This document shows positions 36,535 through 49,729 of a DNA stretch of 64,000 nt, in pieces. Source of the DNA: Streptomyces sp. NRRL S-118. GTDB taxonomy: Bacteria; Actinomycetota; Actinomycetes; Streptomycetales; Streptomycetaceae. The translations under genes were made by a program, and so were the position numbers. The stretch is from assembly GCF_000716335.1 (NCBI RefSeq), contig NZ_KL591004.1:320314-384313 (forward strand), read 5' to 3'. The number at the start of each line of letters is the position of its first letter. Positions within the stretch are counted from its first letter, which is position 1. The notes under the pieces are model-generated. The model was given only the letters and a program-made list of their open reading frames with translations. It made no database searches and was not told where the DNA came from.

Positions 36535-37272
36535 GTGCACATACTCCTCCTCGGCGGCACGACCGAGGCCCGCCGCCTGGCCGAGTCCCTCCACGGCACC
36601 GCGCGGGTGACGACCTCGCTCGCGGGCCGCGTCGCCGCTCCCAGGCTGCCGCCGGGCGAGGTGCGGATCGGCGGCTTCGGCGGCGCCGAGGGCCTCGCCC
36701 GCTGGCTGCGCGAGCACCAGGTGGACGCGGTCATCGACGCCACTCATCCTTTCGCGGACACCATCAGTTCCAACGCGGCCCGGGCGGCCGCCGAAGCCCA
36801 TGTTCCCCTGCTCGCGCTCCGCCGTCCCGGGTGGGCCCCGGTCGACGGCGACGACTGGCACCCGGTGGACACCCTGGCGCAGGCCGCGGAGGCGGCTCGC
36901 GCCCTGGGCCGCCGCATCTTCCTCACCACCGGCCGCATGGGCCTGGCGTCCTTCGCCCACGTGACGGACGCCTGGTTCCTCCTCCGCTCGGTCGACCCCC
37001 CGGAGCCCCCGTTCCCGCCCCGCCTGGAGGTCCTCCTCGACCGCGGGCCCTTCACCCTGCCCGGCGAGCGGGAGGTGTTGCGCCGCCACGCGATCGACGT
37101 CCTGGTCACCAAGGACAGCGGCGCCGCGGCGACCGCCCCGAAGCTCCGGGCCGCCCGCGAGGCCGGGCTCCCGGTGGTCCTGATCCGCCGGCCCCCGGCC
37201 CCGGAGGGGGTCCCGGTGGCCGGGACGGTGGAGGAGGCGGCGGCGTGGGCGGCGACGCTGGCGACTCGCTGA
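36535..37272 (+). CDS. cobK: precorrin-6A (cobalt-precorrin-6A) reductase
   Basis: A 245-residue NADPH-dependent reductase. The N-terminus HILLLGGTTEARRLAESL is the CobK/CbiJ nucleotide site; DAVIDATHPFADTISSNAA and RRIFLTTGRMGLASF are family motifs, and the C-terminus has VLVTKDSGAAATAPKL. Start GTG 36535. It reduces the macrocycle after C1 methylation by CbiD, encoded divergently next door. Confidence 0.95.
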   Translation: MHILLLGGTTEARRLAESLHGTARVTTSLAGRVAAPRLPPGEVRIGGFGGAEGLARWLREHQVDAVIDATHPFADTISSNAARAAAEAHVPLLALRRPGWAPVDGDDWHPVDTLAQAAEAARALGRRIFLTTGRMGLASFAHVTDAWFLLRSVDPPEPPFPPRLEVLLDRGPFTLPGEREVLRRHAIDVLVTKDSGAAATAPKLRAAREAGLPVVLIRRPPAPEGVPVAGTVEEAAAWAATLATR

Positions 37273-37374
37273 GCCCTGAGCCCCGGGTGCTGCGCCGCGC
37301 CCCTGCCGTCGCACCCGGCGTGGTCCGGCTCCTCGGTGACAGGTCCACGCCCCCTGAGGCCAGGCCGGCGATGC

Positions 37375-37440
37375 CTATGCGTCGAAGTCGTACTCCAGGA
37401 CGTACGAGCCGGAGTCCAGCGTCCTCCCGTTGAGCTCCAC
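37375..37440 (-). pseudogene. possible gene remnant
   Basis: In the 259-bp gap between cobK and the SDR gene, the minus strand reads VELNGRTLDSGSYVLEYDFDA before a TAG at 37375-37377. It has the look of a real protein C-terminus, but nothing upstream in frame looks coding, so it is probably a leftover of a deleted gene. Confidence 0.25.
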
Positions 37441-37531
37441 CGGACGGCTCCGACCGCCATCACCTGCACCATCGACTGCTACCGCCGACCTGTGCGATGT
37501 CTGCCCAGAGCACCACAGGCTCCGCCCCATG

Positions 37532-38263
37532 TCACACCAGGCCCCCGTCGGCCACGAGGTTCTGACCGGTCAGCCACCCAGCATCGGGGGTGAGCAGCAG
37601 CGCGACAACGGCGGCGATGTCGGCGGGAGTGCCCACCCGGCCCAGAGCCGTCATGTGCGCCACTCCGGCTACCGCTTCCGGCGGGGTGTTGGCGCGCAGC
37701 ATGTCCGTATCGGTGGGGCCGGGCGATACCGCGTTGACCGTGATCCCGCGCCGCCCCAGTTCCCGGGAGGTGACCCGGGTGAGCTGCTCGATCGCCGCCT
37801 TGCTCGCGGCGTACACCGACTCGCCCGCGCTGGGCCAGGCGGTGCCGGTGGAGGAGATCGTGACGATCCGGCCGCCGTCGGCCATCCGGCGGGCTGCCGC
37901 CTGCACTGCGAAGAACGCGCCGCGTACGTTGACCGCCATCACCCGCTCGAACCTCTCCGGGGTCAGTTCGTCGATCGGCGAATGATCGATGACACCCGCG
38001 TTGTTCACCAGTGCAGTGAGCGGACCCGCGGCTCTGTCGGCAAACACCTTGTCCGCCGTAGCGAACAGTCGTTCCATCTGGTCGAGGTCGGCCGCGTCCG
38101 CGCGCACGGCGACGGCCCGCCCCCCGCACGCCTCTTCCACCTGCAGAGCCGCCTGCTCGTCGGCGGCGTAGCTGAACACCACCGTGGCGCCGTCGCCCAC
38201 GAGCCGTTCGACCACGGCCCGCCCGATCCCGCGTGACCCGCCCGTCACCACTGTCGCTTGCAT
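37532..38263 (-). CDS. short-chain dehydrogenase/reductase
   Basis: A classical 243-residue SDR. The cofactor loop is TGGSRGIG at residues 7-14, NNAG lies at 87-90, and the catalytic residues are S138, Y151 and K155 (YAASK). NVRGAFFAV and VSPGPTDTDM are also typical. It oxidises or reduces an unknown alcohol/ketone with NAD(P). It is divergent from a WYL-type regulator whose likely target it is. It interrupts the cobalamin cluster but is not a cobalamin gene. Confidence 0.92.
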   Translation of the reverse strand: MQATVVTGGSRGIGRAVVERLVGDGATVVFSYAADEQAALQVEEACGGRAVAVRADAADLDQMERLFATADKVFADRAAGPLTALVNNAGVIDHSPIDELTPERFERVMAVNVRGAFFAVQAAARRMADGGRIVTISSTGTAWPSAGESVYAASKAAIEQLTRVTSRELGRRGITVNAVSPGPTDTDMLRANTPPEAVAGVAHMTALGRVGTPADIAAVVALLLTPDAGWLTGQNLVADGGLV

Positions 38264-38348
38264 GGATGTCCCCTTCTGTTCGAGGAGCCCTCACCATGGC
38301 GGCCGTTGCGGCAGCCGGACTTCCGCGATGGCAGAAAGACTGAACGAC

Positions 38349-39302
38349 ATGACCACGAGAGACCCTGCGGCGCGCCTGCTGCGGCTGTTGTCGCTACTCC
38401 AGTCCCGCACCGACTGGCCAGGGCCAGAGCTGGCCGACCGGCTCGGCGTCAGCACCAGGACCATCCGCTCCGACATCGAACGGCTCCGCAACCTCGGCTA
38501 CCCGGTGGCGGCTACCTCCGGCACCGCGGGTGGCTACCGGTTGGGTTCCGGCGCCCGGCTGCCACCCCTGCTGCTGGACGACGAGGAGGCGGTTGCGGTG
38601 GCGATCGGCCTGCGTACGGCCACGGCCCAGGCGGTGGGCGGCATCGAGGAGACGTCTCTACGTGCGCTGGCCAAGCTCGAACAGGTGCTGCCGGCCCGAC
38701 TGCGCCCCCGTGTGGCCGCGCTCGCGGCCTCCACGGTGCCCCTGCCCGGGAAAGGCCCGGCCGTCGACGGCGACGTGCTGACCACGCTGGCCGGCGCCTG
38801 CCGGGACCGGCGGCGGGTGCGGTTCGACTACTGCGATCACGAGGGGAATGCCACCGTGCGCGACGCCGAACCGCACCGCCTCGTGTCGACCGGGCGACGC
38901 TGGTATCTGGTGGCGTGGGATGTCGATCGCAACGACTGGCGGATGTTCCGCATCGACCGGCTCAGGCCACGTACGCCCCTGGGGCCCTCCTTTCCCGGCC
39001 GGTCTCTGCCGCCGGGGGACGCCATCGACTTCGTGACCAAAGGCGTGGCCTCGACACTGGGACCCTGTCGCACGGTCGCGACCGTGCAGGCGCCGGCCGC
39101 GGCAGTCAGCGAGCGGGTACCGCCAGTAGCCCGGGTCGAGCCTCTCGACGACCAGCGGTGCCTGCTGCACATGGGCGCCGCCACGCCGCTGACACTGGCC
39201 GTCTACCTCGCCGCGCTCGGCCTGCCGTTCACCGTGGACCGTCCCCCTGCGTTGCTGGAAGCGTTGCGGCAGGTGTCGCGGCACTGCGCGGGCGCCATAT
39301 GA
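38349..39302 (+). CDS. WYL-domain transcriptional regulator
   Basis: A 317-residue regulator. The N-terminal HTH (ADRLGVSTRTIRSDIERLRN, then GGYRLGSGARLPPLLL) is DeoR/HTH_11-like. A central WYL domain follows (RRVRFDYCDHEG, EPHRLVSTGRRWYLVAWD, DWRMFRIDRL) and a WCX-type C-terminal domain ends the protein. The family usually represses a neighbouring gene until a small ligand or nucleic acid binds. The start ATG 38349 begins MTTRDPAARLLRLLSLL. It is divergent from the SDR gene by 85 bp. Confidence 0.92.
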   Translation: MTTRDPAARLLRLLSLLQSRTDWPGPELADRLGVSTRTIRSDIERLRNLGYPVAATSGTAGGYRLGSGARLPPLLLDDEEAVAVAIGLRTATAQAVGGIEETSLRALAKLEQVLPARLRPRVAALAASTVPLPGKGPAVDGDVLTTLAGACRDRRRVRFDYCDHEGNATVRDAEPHRLVSTGRRWYLVAWDVDRNDWRMFRIDRLRPRTPLGPSFPGRSLPPGDAIDFVTKGVASTLGPCRTVATVQAPAAAVSERVPPVARVEPLDDQRCLLHMGAATPLTLAVYLAALGLPFTVDRPPALLEALRQVSRHCAGAI

Positions 39303-39548
39303 ACAGACGCCCCCTCTCAGCCGATGGCACCAACCGCTCGACAGAACCTGCGGTGTCCGTGACGCATGCCGGTTCAGGCCGTCGGCGGGCGGATCGCAGG
39401 GTCTCCCGTCGAGCGCGCGCGGCGGGGTACGGCCCGGTGGTGCGGGCGGGGCGTGTGGTGCGGCGGTCGCCACCGGTGCGGCGACCGTGAGCAGTGGCGT
39501 GGCGAGCGCGGCGATCGGCAGGGCGGGGCGGGTCGTGGTTCGCGTCAT
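39303..39548 (-). pseudogene. truncated secreted-protein gene
   Basis: ATG 39548 on the minus strand opens with a Sec signal peptide (MTRTTTRPALPIAALATPLL, then TVAAPVATAAPHAPP with a likely cleavage after the last Ala-rich run). About 30 residues later the frame runs into the antisense of the WYL regulator, where it no longer looks like a real protein. The most economical reading is a secreted-protein gene cut off when the SDR/WYL pair was inserted. The 39549-39769 stretch contains no other gene and serves as the upstream region of the next gene. Confidence 0.35.
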
Positions 39549-39769
39549 GGGAAAAGCGTCGCGGAGCCGCCGGCCAGGTCCCATCCGGCAGGCTCCCCGA
39601 TCTCGGGTGGGGCTTCCCCCCGTAGTGCATTTCCGGCCAACTCCGGTGACTGAGGAGGGTCATTGGGGTGGGCCGTCGGCAACAATCGGCGCCGCACCAG
39701 GCGGCGTCCCGGGCGCGGGCAGTGCCCGTTCCGTACGCCGGCCCCCCATGCACGTGAAAGGTACGGAGA

Positions 39770-40450
39770 ATGACGAAGAACCGCGTCACGCGGTACGGCG
39801 GCCGAGCGCTCGCCACGGCGGTGGCGGTCTGCGGGATCACGGCCGCGGGCACGATGCCCGCGGCGGCCGCCGGGGCCGAGCCCACCCGGCAGGAACTCAT
39901 GGCGGACTGCGCGTCCGGCCTGGGCAAGTGCACGTTCAACGAGCCGAGGATCGGCGAGGCGTACCTGGGCGAGTTCCGCCAGGTGTCCGACTCCCTCTAC
40001 AACTGCAGCACTTCGGACACCACGCAGACCATGTCCTGGGACGACACCGTCGGCTCCACCGACTCCCTCGGCGTCTCGGTCACCGCGGGTGGCAAGATCG
40101 CCGGCATGGTGGACCTCAGCGTGACGGCGAGTTACAGCCACAGTTGGTCCAGCACGCACTCCGAGAGCAGCTCACTCACCATGACGGTCAAGCCCGGCGA
40201 GGTGGGCTGGATCTCCCGCGCCCAGGTGATGCAGAAGGTCTCCGGCACCTGGCAGACCCACTACGACAGCCCCAAGTGGGGGCACTACTACTGGTTCTGG
40301 CAGGACACCATCACCGGTCCCGCCAAGAACGGCACGGACGGCAGGAACAACGCGGTCGTCGTGAAGTCCCGCAAGATGACGGACGCGGAGAAGCGGTCCT
40401 GCTCCGCCGACGCCGGCCACCGGGGCCGGGCGTTCGTCCAGCAGCACTGA
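39770..40450 (+). CDS. secreted beta-rich protein, aerolysin/ETX-MTX2-like candidate
   Basis: A 226-residue protein with a signal peptide (about residues 1-36, ending MPAAAAGA). The mature part has three to four cysteines (DCASGLGKC; YNCSTSD; RSCSAD) and a long Ser/Thr-alternating tract: TDSLGVSVTAGGKIAGMVDL, SVTASYSHSWSSTHSE, SSLTMTVKPGEVGWI. This pattern of amphipathic strands flanking a short loop is typical of the insertion hairpin of aerolysin-type beta-pore formers. The role is inferred from pattern only; a secreted structural or spore-associated protein is possible. GGAGA precedes the ATG. A hairpin follows the stop. Confidence 0.65.
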   Translation: MTKNRVTRYGGRALATAVAVCGITAAGTMPAAAAGAEPTRQELMADCASGLGKCTFNEPRIGEAYLGEFRQVSDSLYNCSTSDTTQTMSWDDTVGSTDSLGVSVTAGGKIAGMVDLSVTASYSHSWSSTHSESSSLTMTVKPGEVGWISRAQVMQKVSGTWQTHYDSPKWGHYYWFWQDTITGPAKNGTDGRNNAVVVKSRKMTDAEKRSCSADAGHRGRAFVQQH

Positions 40451-40488
40451 CGCGGGCGGGTCCGGCCCGGCGGGGCCGCCGGCCGGGT

Positions 40489-40514
40489 GCACCGTCACGT
40501 GGGCGTGACGGTGC
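40489..40514. terminator. bidirectional terminator
   Basis: Perfect 11-bp inverted repeat GCACCGTCACG / CGTGACGGTGC with a 4-nt loop, about 40 bp after the secreted-protein gene and facing convergent cobIJ. The remaining 40515-40793 is very G+C-rich with repeated CGCGCGGTACGCCCT words; no gene is supported. Confidence 0.7.
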
Positions 40515-40793
40515 GCACCGGGCCGGCGGCCTGCCGGGCCCCGGATGCTCCGGGAGCACCGGAAGGGCCTGCCCGCCCGGGCGTACCGCACGCGGGCGCA
40601 TGCGCCGCGTCCGCACGCCCCGCGCGCGGTACGCCCTGCGCGACACGCGGCCCACGCGGACGCGGCGCCCGCCCCGCACGCGCCGCGCGCGGTACGCCCT
40701 ACCCGCCCTGCACTCCGCGTGCCCGCGTCCCGCACCCCCCGCGCCCCGCGGACCGCGCCGGCGCGGCGCACCCGCCCGCGCGGTCCGCAGCCG

Positions 40794-42299
40794 TCACGCC
40801 TCCGGGTACCTCCGCGGTGTCCACGCCACCACGCGGTCGTCACCCTCGCCGCCCCGCCGGACCGCCTGCGTCTGCGAGGAGCCGATCAGGAGCAGGGTGC
40901 GCATGTCGACCTCGGCCGGGTCGAGGTCCACGAGGGGCAGGACGCGGACCGACTCCTCCGGGCCGCCGACGTCGCGGGCCACGACCACCGGGGTGTCGGG
41001 GGCACGGTGCTCCAGGAGGAGTTCGCGGGCCTTGGCGACCTGCCAGGTGCGGCTGCGCGAGCCGGGGTTGTAGAGCGCGAGGACCAGGTCGGCCGCGGCC
41101 GCCGCGGCCAGCCGCCCGGCGATGACCTCCCAGGGCTTGAGCCGGTCCGAGAGGGAGATCGTCGCGTAGTCGTGGCCCAGCGGGGCGCCGGCCTTCGCCG
41201 CGGCCGCGTTCGCCGCGGTCACGCCCGGCAGGACACGCACCGGCACGTCCAGGTACGGGTCCTGGGAGGCGACCTCCAGGACGGCCGTCGCCATGGCGAA
41301 GACGCCCGGGTCGCCGCCCGACACCACCGCGACCCGCCGCCCGCGCCGGGCCAGGTCCAGGGCGAACTCGGCGCGCTCCGACTCGACCTTGTTGTCCGAG
41401 CCGTGCCGCCGCTGCCCGGGCCGGAGCACCGGCACCCGGTCGAGGTAGGTGGTGTAGCCGACGAGGTCGTCGGCGTTCACCAGGGCGCCGCGCGACTCGG
41501 GCGTCAGCCACGGCGCGCCCGCCGGGCCGGTGCCGACCACCACGACCTCGCCGCCGGTCTCCCGGGCCTCCGGGGCCTCCGCGTCGATGCGGGACGGCAG
41601 GACGGCCACCGAGAAGTACGGCACCGTCCCCGGATCGACGGTGGCCAGCGCACCGGTGCGTTCGCCGGACATGAACGCCCGCTCCACGTACCGGGCGTCC
41701 TCCAGCCGGCCCGCCCGCTCCAGCGCGCGCCGGACCGTCGGGAACGTCCGGCCGAGCTTCATCACGACCGCCGAGTCGGTGGCCGCGAGCCGTGCCGTCA
41801 GCTCGTCCTCCGGCAGGGTGCCGGGGATGATCGTGAGGACCTCCTCGGCCTCGCACAGCGGCTCGCCGAGCCGGGCCGCCGCCGCGCTCACCGAGGTGAC
41901 ACCGGGGATCACCTCGGTCTCGTAGCGAGGGGCCAGACGCTTGTGCATGTGCTGGTACGAGCCGTAGAAGAGCGGGTCGCCCTCGGCCAGGACCGCGACC
42001 GTGCGGCCCGCGTCCAGGTGGGCCGCCAGGCGGGCGGACGCCTCCTCGTAGAAGTCGTTCAGCGCACCCCGGTAGCCGCCCGGGTGGTCGGTGGTCTCCA
42101 CCGTCAGCGGGTACATCAGGCGCTCTTCGACGTGGTCCTCGCGGATGTGCTCCGCCGCGATGGAGCGGGCGATCGACCGGCCGTGGCGCGCGCAGTGGTA
42201 CGCGATCACGTCGGCGGCCGCGATGGCCTTCACCGCCGCGACCGTCATCAGGTCCGGGTCGCCGGGGCCGAGCCCCACGCCGTACAGCTTGCCGCTCAT
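40794..42299 (-). CDS. cobIJ: precorrin-2 C20- / precorrin-3B C17-methyltransferase fusion
   Basis: A 501-residue fusion of two tetrapyrrole SAM methyltransferases. CobI half (about 1-245): [55 protein letters not shown]. CobJ half (about 250-490): [68 protein letters not shown]. It adds methyls at C20 and C17, the steps flanking CobG. It is last in the cobG-cobH-cobIJ operon, with a 4-bp overlap to cobH. Confidence 0.95.
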   Translation of the reverse strand: MSGKLYGVGLGPGDPDLMTVAAVKAIAAADVIAYHCARHGRSIARSIAAEHIREDHVEERLMYPLTVETTDHPGGYRGALNDFYEEASARLAAHLDAGRTVAVLAEGDPLFYGSYQHMHKRLAPRYETEVIPGVTSVSAAAARLGEPLCEAEEVLTIIPGTLPEDELTARLAATDSAVVMKLGRTFPTVRRALERAGRLEDARYVERAFMSGERTGALATVDPGTVPYFSVAVLPSRIDAEAPEARETGGEVVVVGTGPAGAPWLTPESRGALVNADDLVGYTTYLDRVPVLRPGQRRHGSDNKVESERAEFALDLARRGRRVAVVSGGDPGVFAMATAVLEVASQDPYLDVPVRVLPGVTAANAAAAKAGAPLGHDYATISLSDRLKPWEVIAGRLAAAAAADLVLALYNPGSRSRTWQVAKARELLLEHRAPDTPVVVARDVGGPEESVRVLPLVDLDPAEVDMRTLLLIGSSQTQAVRRGGEGDDRVVAWTPRRYPEA

Positions 42300-42943
42300 G
42301 CCTGGATCTCCGCCTCGTGCGCGATCGCGTTGATCGCGGCCGCCGCCATCGCGCTGCCGCCCCGCCGGCCGCGCACCACCAGGTGGTCCAGGTCCGGGCG
42401 GGCCGCCAGCGCGTCCTTCGACTCGGCCGCGCCGATGAAGCCGACCGGGATGCCGAGCACCGCCGCAGGGCGCGGGGCGCCCGCGTCGATCATCTCCAGG
42501 AGCCGGAAGAGGGCGGTCGGCGCGTTGCCTATCGCGACCACGGCCCCTTCGAGGCGGTCGCGCCACAGCTCCAGGGCGGCCGCGCTGCGCGTGGTGCCCA
42601 GCTCGGCGGCGAGCGCGGGCACGGCGGGGTCGGAGAGCGTGCAGACCACGTCGTTGCCGGCGGGCAGCCGCTTGCGGGTGACGCCGCTGGCGACCATCTG
42701 CGCGTCGCACAGGATCGGCGCCCCGGCGCGCAGAGCCTCGCGGGCGCGGACGACCACGTCCGGCGTCCAGGCGAGGTCCTGGACGAGGTCGACCATGCCG
42801 CAGGCGTGGATCATCCGCACGGCGACCTGGCTGACGTCGGCGGGCAGGCCCGCGAGATCCGCCTCGGAGCGGATCGTGGCAAAGGACTGGCGGTAGATCT
42901 CCGCCCCGTCCTTCTCGTAGTCGAACACTCTGCTCTCGCTCAT
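42296..42943 (-). CDS. cobH: precorrin-8X methylmutase
   Basis: A 215-residue enzyme that moves the C11 methyl to C12, giving hydrogenobyrinic acid. Family marks are [32 protein letters not shown] with the active-site His, [18 protein letters not shown], and [14 protein letters not shown] with [12 protein letters not shown] near the end. It starts at ATG 42943 and overlaps cobG upstream (42940) and cobIJ downstream. Confidence 0.96.
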   Translation of the reverse strand: MSESRVFDYEKDGAEIYRQSFATIRSEADLAGLPADVSQVAVRMIHACGMVDLVQDLAWTPDVVVRAREALRAGAPILCDAQMVASGVTRKRLPAGNDVVCTLSDPAVPALAAELGTTRSAAALELWRDRLEGAVVAIGNAPTALFRLLEMIDAGAPRPAAVLGIPVGFIGAAESKDALAARPDLDHLVVRGRRGGSAMAAAAINAIAHEAEIQA

Positions 42944-44166
42944 TTCGTCGATCCTTGTACGGTCACCACGGTCACCTGGTACGCGCCTTCGCCGGTCGCC
43001 ACCATGTCGGTCCACGCGCCCTGCGGATGGCCGCACCGGCGGGCGCAGCCCGACCAGTGCACGGGCAGCGCACCCTCGCGGGGCCGCGCGTCCGCCCGCA
43101 CGTCGGACAGGGACTTGGCGCAGCCCGGCCGTCCGGTGCAGGCGCTGACGCCGGCCCAGGGGGAGTCGGCACGGGTGATGAAACCGGCCGCGTCGAGGGC
43201 GCGCAGCCGCTCCCGCGCGGCCGCCGGGCCGGCGAAGCCCGGCAGGACGAAACCCCGCCACGGGGTGACCCGTACCTCCCGGGCCGGCAGCAGTGCGCGG
43301 AACTGGCCGGAGGTCACCCGGCCGAGGCGGGCCAGGACGCACACGGTTCCGTCGCCGGTCGCACCGGGCGCGGGCGGTGCGCCGGCCGGCAGCTCCGCGC
43401 CCGTCACCCGCTCCGCCGCGACCGCTGCGCGCTGAAGGTGTGCCGTCACGTTCACGTCCTGCCCCGCGGGCAGCTCCCGCACCCGCCACGCACCCGTGCC
43501 CGCCGCCCGGGCCGCCGCGAGGAACGCCTCCGCCGCGGCCAGCGCGGCGCGCGGCGCGTCGGCGGCGGAGACCCGGTACGCCGCGTCCGCGACGCGCACC
43601 AGGGCGGTACCGGCGGCCTCTGCGAGCAACGTCACATCGGCGCCCAGGGCCGCGACGTCGCCCCGTCCGTCGTCCACGGCGAACAGGAAGCGGCCCGACA
43701 GCTCCGTCGTCCAGTCCTCGCCGCACAGCAGCTCGTCCAGCCGGTACGCCCATGCCGTCACGTCCGACCCGGCGAGCGGTGAGACGACCATGTTCCGTAC
43801 GCGCTCGTGGCGTTCGGAGGCGGGCAGCAGCCCGGCCTCGCGCAGCACCTCCGCCAGTCCGAGCCCGCAGCCCTCGCCGAGGCCGCGCAGCTCGATGTTG
43901 CCGCGGGAGGTGAGGGAGAGGTGCCCGTCGCCCAGGCGGTCCGCCGCCTCCGCCAGCACCTCGACCTGATGGGCCGTCAGCACGCCGGTGGGCAGCCGGA
44001 GTCGGGCGAGCGACCCGTCGTCGGCCCGGTGCAGCCGCAGCGCACCCGGGCAGGCGTCGCCGCGGTCCCGCACGACGTCACCGGCGCGGTCCCGGCCGCG
44101 GTCCCGTATGTGAGCTTCACCCCGGTCCTGGGGGTTTGGTGAGCTGGGCGGCATGGCGGCGAGCAT
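42940..44166 (-). CDS. cobG: precorrin-3B synthase (monooxygenase)
   Basis: A 408-residue nitrite/sulfite-reductase-like protein that oxidises precorrin-3A using O2, the hallmark of the aerobic pathway. It has two ferredoxin-like half-domains ([26 protein letters not shown]). Iron-sulfur ligands are seen as CTGRPGC and, about 30 residues on, CARRC. ATG 44166 is preferred because AGAGG lies 8 nt upstream; ATG 44154 ([12 protein letters not shown]) is an alternative. It is first gene of the cobG-cobH-cobIJ operon, divergent from the riboswitch-controlled cobN. Confidence 0.93.
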   Translation of the reverse strand: MLAAMPPSSPNPQDRGEAHIRDRGRDRAGDVVRDRGDACPGALRLHRADDGSLARLRLPTGVLTAHQVEVLAEAADRLGDGHLSLTSRGNIELRGLGEGCGLGLAEVLREAGLLPASERHERVRNMVVSPLAGSDVTAWAYRLDELLCGEDWTTELSGRFLFAVDDGRGDVAALGADVTLLAEAAGTALVRVADAAYRVSAADAPRAALAAAEAFLAAARAAGTGAWRVRELPAGQDVNVTAHLQRAAVAAERVTGAELPAGAPPAPGATGDGTVCVLARLGRVTSGQFRALLPAREVRVTPWRGFVLPGFAGPAAARERLRALDAAGFITRADSPWAGVSACTGRPGCAKSLSDVRADARPREGALPVHWSGCARRCGHPQGAWTDMVATGEGAYQVTVVTVQGSTK

Positions 44167-44184
44167 ACGCGCAGCCTCTACTAT

Positions 44185-44310
44185 GCAGACGGCACAGGGT
44201 CCCAGGGCCCTAGGGAGGAAGCCCGGTGAGAATCCGGCGCGGTCCCGCCACTGTGAGCCCGGCCACCCCGGACCGGGCGAGTCAGGAACTCCCGCCGTCC
44301 TACGACCACC
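44185..44310 (+). promoter_or_regulatory. cobalamin riboswitch upstream of cobN
   Basis: The conserved core is clear: GGGAGGAAGCCCGGTGAGAA, then TCCGGCGCGGTCCCGCCACT and GAGTCAGGAACTCCCGCC, matching the B12-box region of AdoCbl riboswitches. It ends about 40 nt before the cobN ATG. High cobalamin should lower cobN expression. Edges are approximate. Confidence 0.93.
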
Positions 44311-44347
44311 CGGGGCGCGGACACCCCGAGGAAGGCCAGCGCACGCC

Positions 44348-47979
<3,632 letters not shown>

Positions 47980-47983
<4 letters not shown>

Positions 47984-48672
47984 CGATCACGGTCGGCGGT
48001 GCGGACGAGCAGCTCACCGAGCTGCTGGAGGAGGAGCTGACGGCGTTCAACGCCGAGGCCACCGGCGCGGGGGACTACGTGCCGTTCTCCGTGCGGGCCA
48101 CGGACGACGCCTCCGGCGAGCTGACCGGCGGCGTGACCGGCTGGACCTGGGGGGACCTCGGCGCCGTCGAGCTGCTCTGGGTCCGGGACGACCACCGCAA
48201 GGACGGCCTCGGCACGCGGCTGATGCGGGCGGCCGAGGAGGAGGCCCGGCGCCGCGGCTGCGTACGCATGGTGGTGTCGTCGTACTCCTTCCAGGCGCCG
48301 CCGTTCTACCGGCGCCTGGGGTACACCGAGACGGCCCGTATCGAAGGCGTCCCCGGCGGGCACGTCGACGTCCACCTCGCCAAGTCGCTGGAACCGTCGG
48401 CCGCGCCGCTGTTCCAGGTGGCCGTGGTGCTGGAGTACCCGGCCGGCGCACTCGACGACGCCCGCCGGTGCGAGGAGGCCCTGCTGGCGCTCCTCCCCCG
48501 TCACGGCGGCCGGCTGGAGCGGCGGCTGCGCACCGCCGACGGCCTGTCGGAGGTGCACCTGCTGACGTTCCCCTCCCGGGCGGCCTACGGGGCGTACCTG
48601 GCGGACCCGGACCGTACGCCGGACGGGCGCATCACCGCGCGCGTGCTGGAGGTCACCGAGGTGTACGCCTGA
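47980..48672 (+). CDS. GNAT acetyltransferase fused to an alpha/beta-barrel (DUF1330-like) domain
   Basis: The protein has 230 residues. Residues about 1-130 form a GNAT fold: VRDDHRKDGLGTRLMRAAEE is the acetyl-CoA pyrophosphate loop, followed by FYRRLGYTE. Residues about 140-230 look like a DUF1330/ABM dimeric barrel (FQVAVVLEYPAG, then LSEVHLLTFPSRAAYGAYLA with DPDRT). The GTG at 47980 overlaps the cobN stop, so it is coupled to cobN and thus probably under the same riboswitch. Whether it takes part in cobalamin metabolism is unknown. Confidence 0.85.
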
Positions 48673-48685
48673 CAGACTCGCCCGT

Positions 48686-49555
48686 ATGCCATCCCCCGTC
48701 ATCGCCGTCACCGGGGCCTCCGGCCGTATCGGAGGCCGCGTCGCCCGCCGCCTCGCCGACGCCGGAGCGCGGACACGGCTGCTGGGCCGCGATCCGGCCC
48801 GGCTGCCCGACCTGACCGGAGCGCAGAAGGCCGCGCCCGCACCGTACGGCGACGCCGAGGCGATGCGCCGGGCCCTCGACGGCGTGGACACGCTGTTCCT
48901 GGTCTCCGCGCACGAGAGCCCGGACCGCATCCAGGAGCACCGCACGGCGGTGGACGCCGCGGTCGCGGCGGGCGCCGGGCGGGTCGTGTACGTCTCGTTC
49001 CTGAACGCCGCGCCGCAGGCGACGTTCACCTTCGCCCGCGACCACTGGCACACCGAGCGGTACATCGAGGCGTCGGGGCTGCGGCACACGTTCCTGCGGG
49101 ACGGCTGGTACCTCGCCGCGTTCCCCGCCATGGCCGGGGCGGACGGCGTGATCCGGGGCCCGGCGGGCGAGGGCCGGGTCGCCGCCGTCGCCCACGAGGA
49201 CATCGCGGACGTCGCCGCGGCGGTGCTCCTGGAGGGGGAGCGGCACGACGGCGCCACGTACGACGTGACCGGCGAGGAAGCGCTCACCCTCGCCGAGGTG
49301 GCCGGCGAGCTGTCCCGCGCGACCGGCCGGACGGTCCGCTACGTGCCGGAGACCCGCGAGGAGGCCTACGCCTCACGCGCCGGGTACGGCGCGGACCACT
49401 GGGAGGTCACCGGCTGGGTCACCTCGTACGAAGCCATGGCGGCGGGCGAGATGAGCACGACCGCCGACACGGTGCGCCGCCTCACGGGCCACCCCCCGAT
49501 GACGCTGCGCGCCCATCTGGAGGCCCACCCGCGATCCTGGGCCCACCTGCTGTAG
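48686..49555 (+). CDS. NmrA-like NAD(P)-binding oxidoreductase
   Basis: A 289-residue atypical SDR (NmrA/QOR2-like). The N-terminal VIAVTGASGRIGGRVARRLA is the dinucleotide-binding site; VYVSFLNAAPQATFTFARDH and HTERYIEASGLRHTFLRDGW are typical. The catalytic Tyr is not in a clear YxxxK pattern, as usual for redox-sensing NmrA relatives. It follows the GNAT gene by 13 bp and may be the last gene of the cobN transcript. Confidence 0.9.
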   Translation: MPSPVIAVTGASGRIGGRVARRLADAGARTRLLGRDPARLPDLTGAQKAAPAPYGDAEAMRRALDGVDTLFLVSAHESPDRIQEHRTAVDAAVAAGAGRVVYVSFLNAAPQATFTFARDHWHTERYIEASGLRHTFLRDGWYLAAFPAMAGADGVIRGPAGEGRVAAVAHEDIADVAAAVLLEGERHDGATYDVTGEEALTLAEVAGELSRATGRTVRYVPETREEAYASRAGYGADHWEVTGWVTSYEAMAAGEMSTTADTVRRLTGHPPMTLRAHLEAHPRSWAHLL

Positions 49556-49729
49556 GCCGCCCTCTCCTCGTCCCGTGACTCCGCCGGCTGCCCGGCGCCG
49601 GGGGCGGTCCACCGCCCTGTCGATGCCGGTCCCCGTGGGGGACGAGCCCGGGGCCCCGGCCGCTGCACCCTTCGATGTAGTGCGGTTTCGTCTGCGCTCA
49701 CGACGACCCCGGCGGGGCGCGCCGGAACG

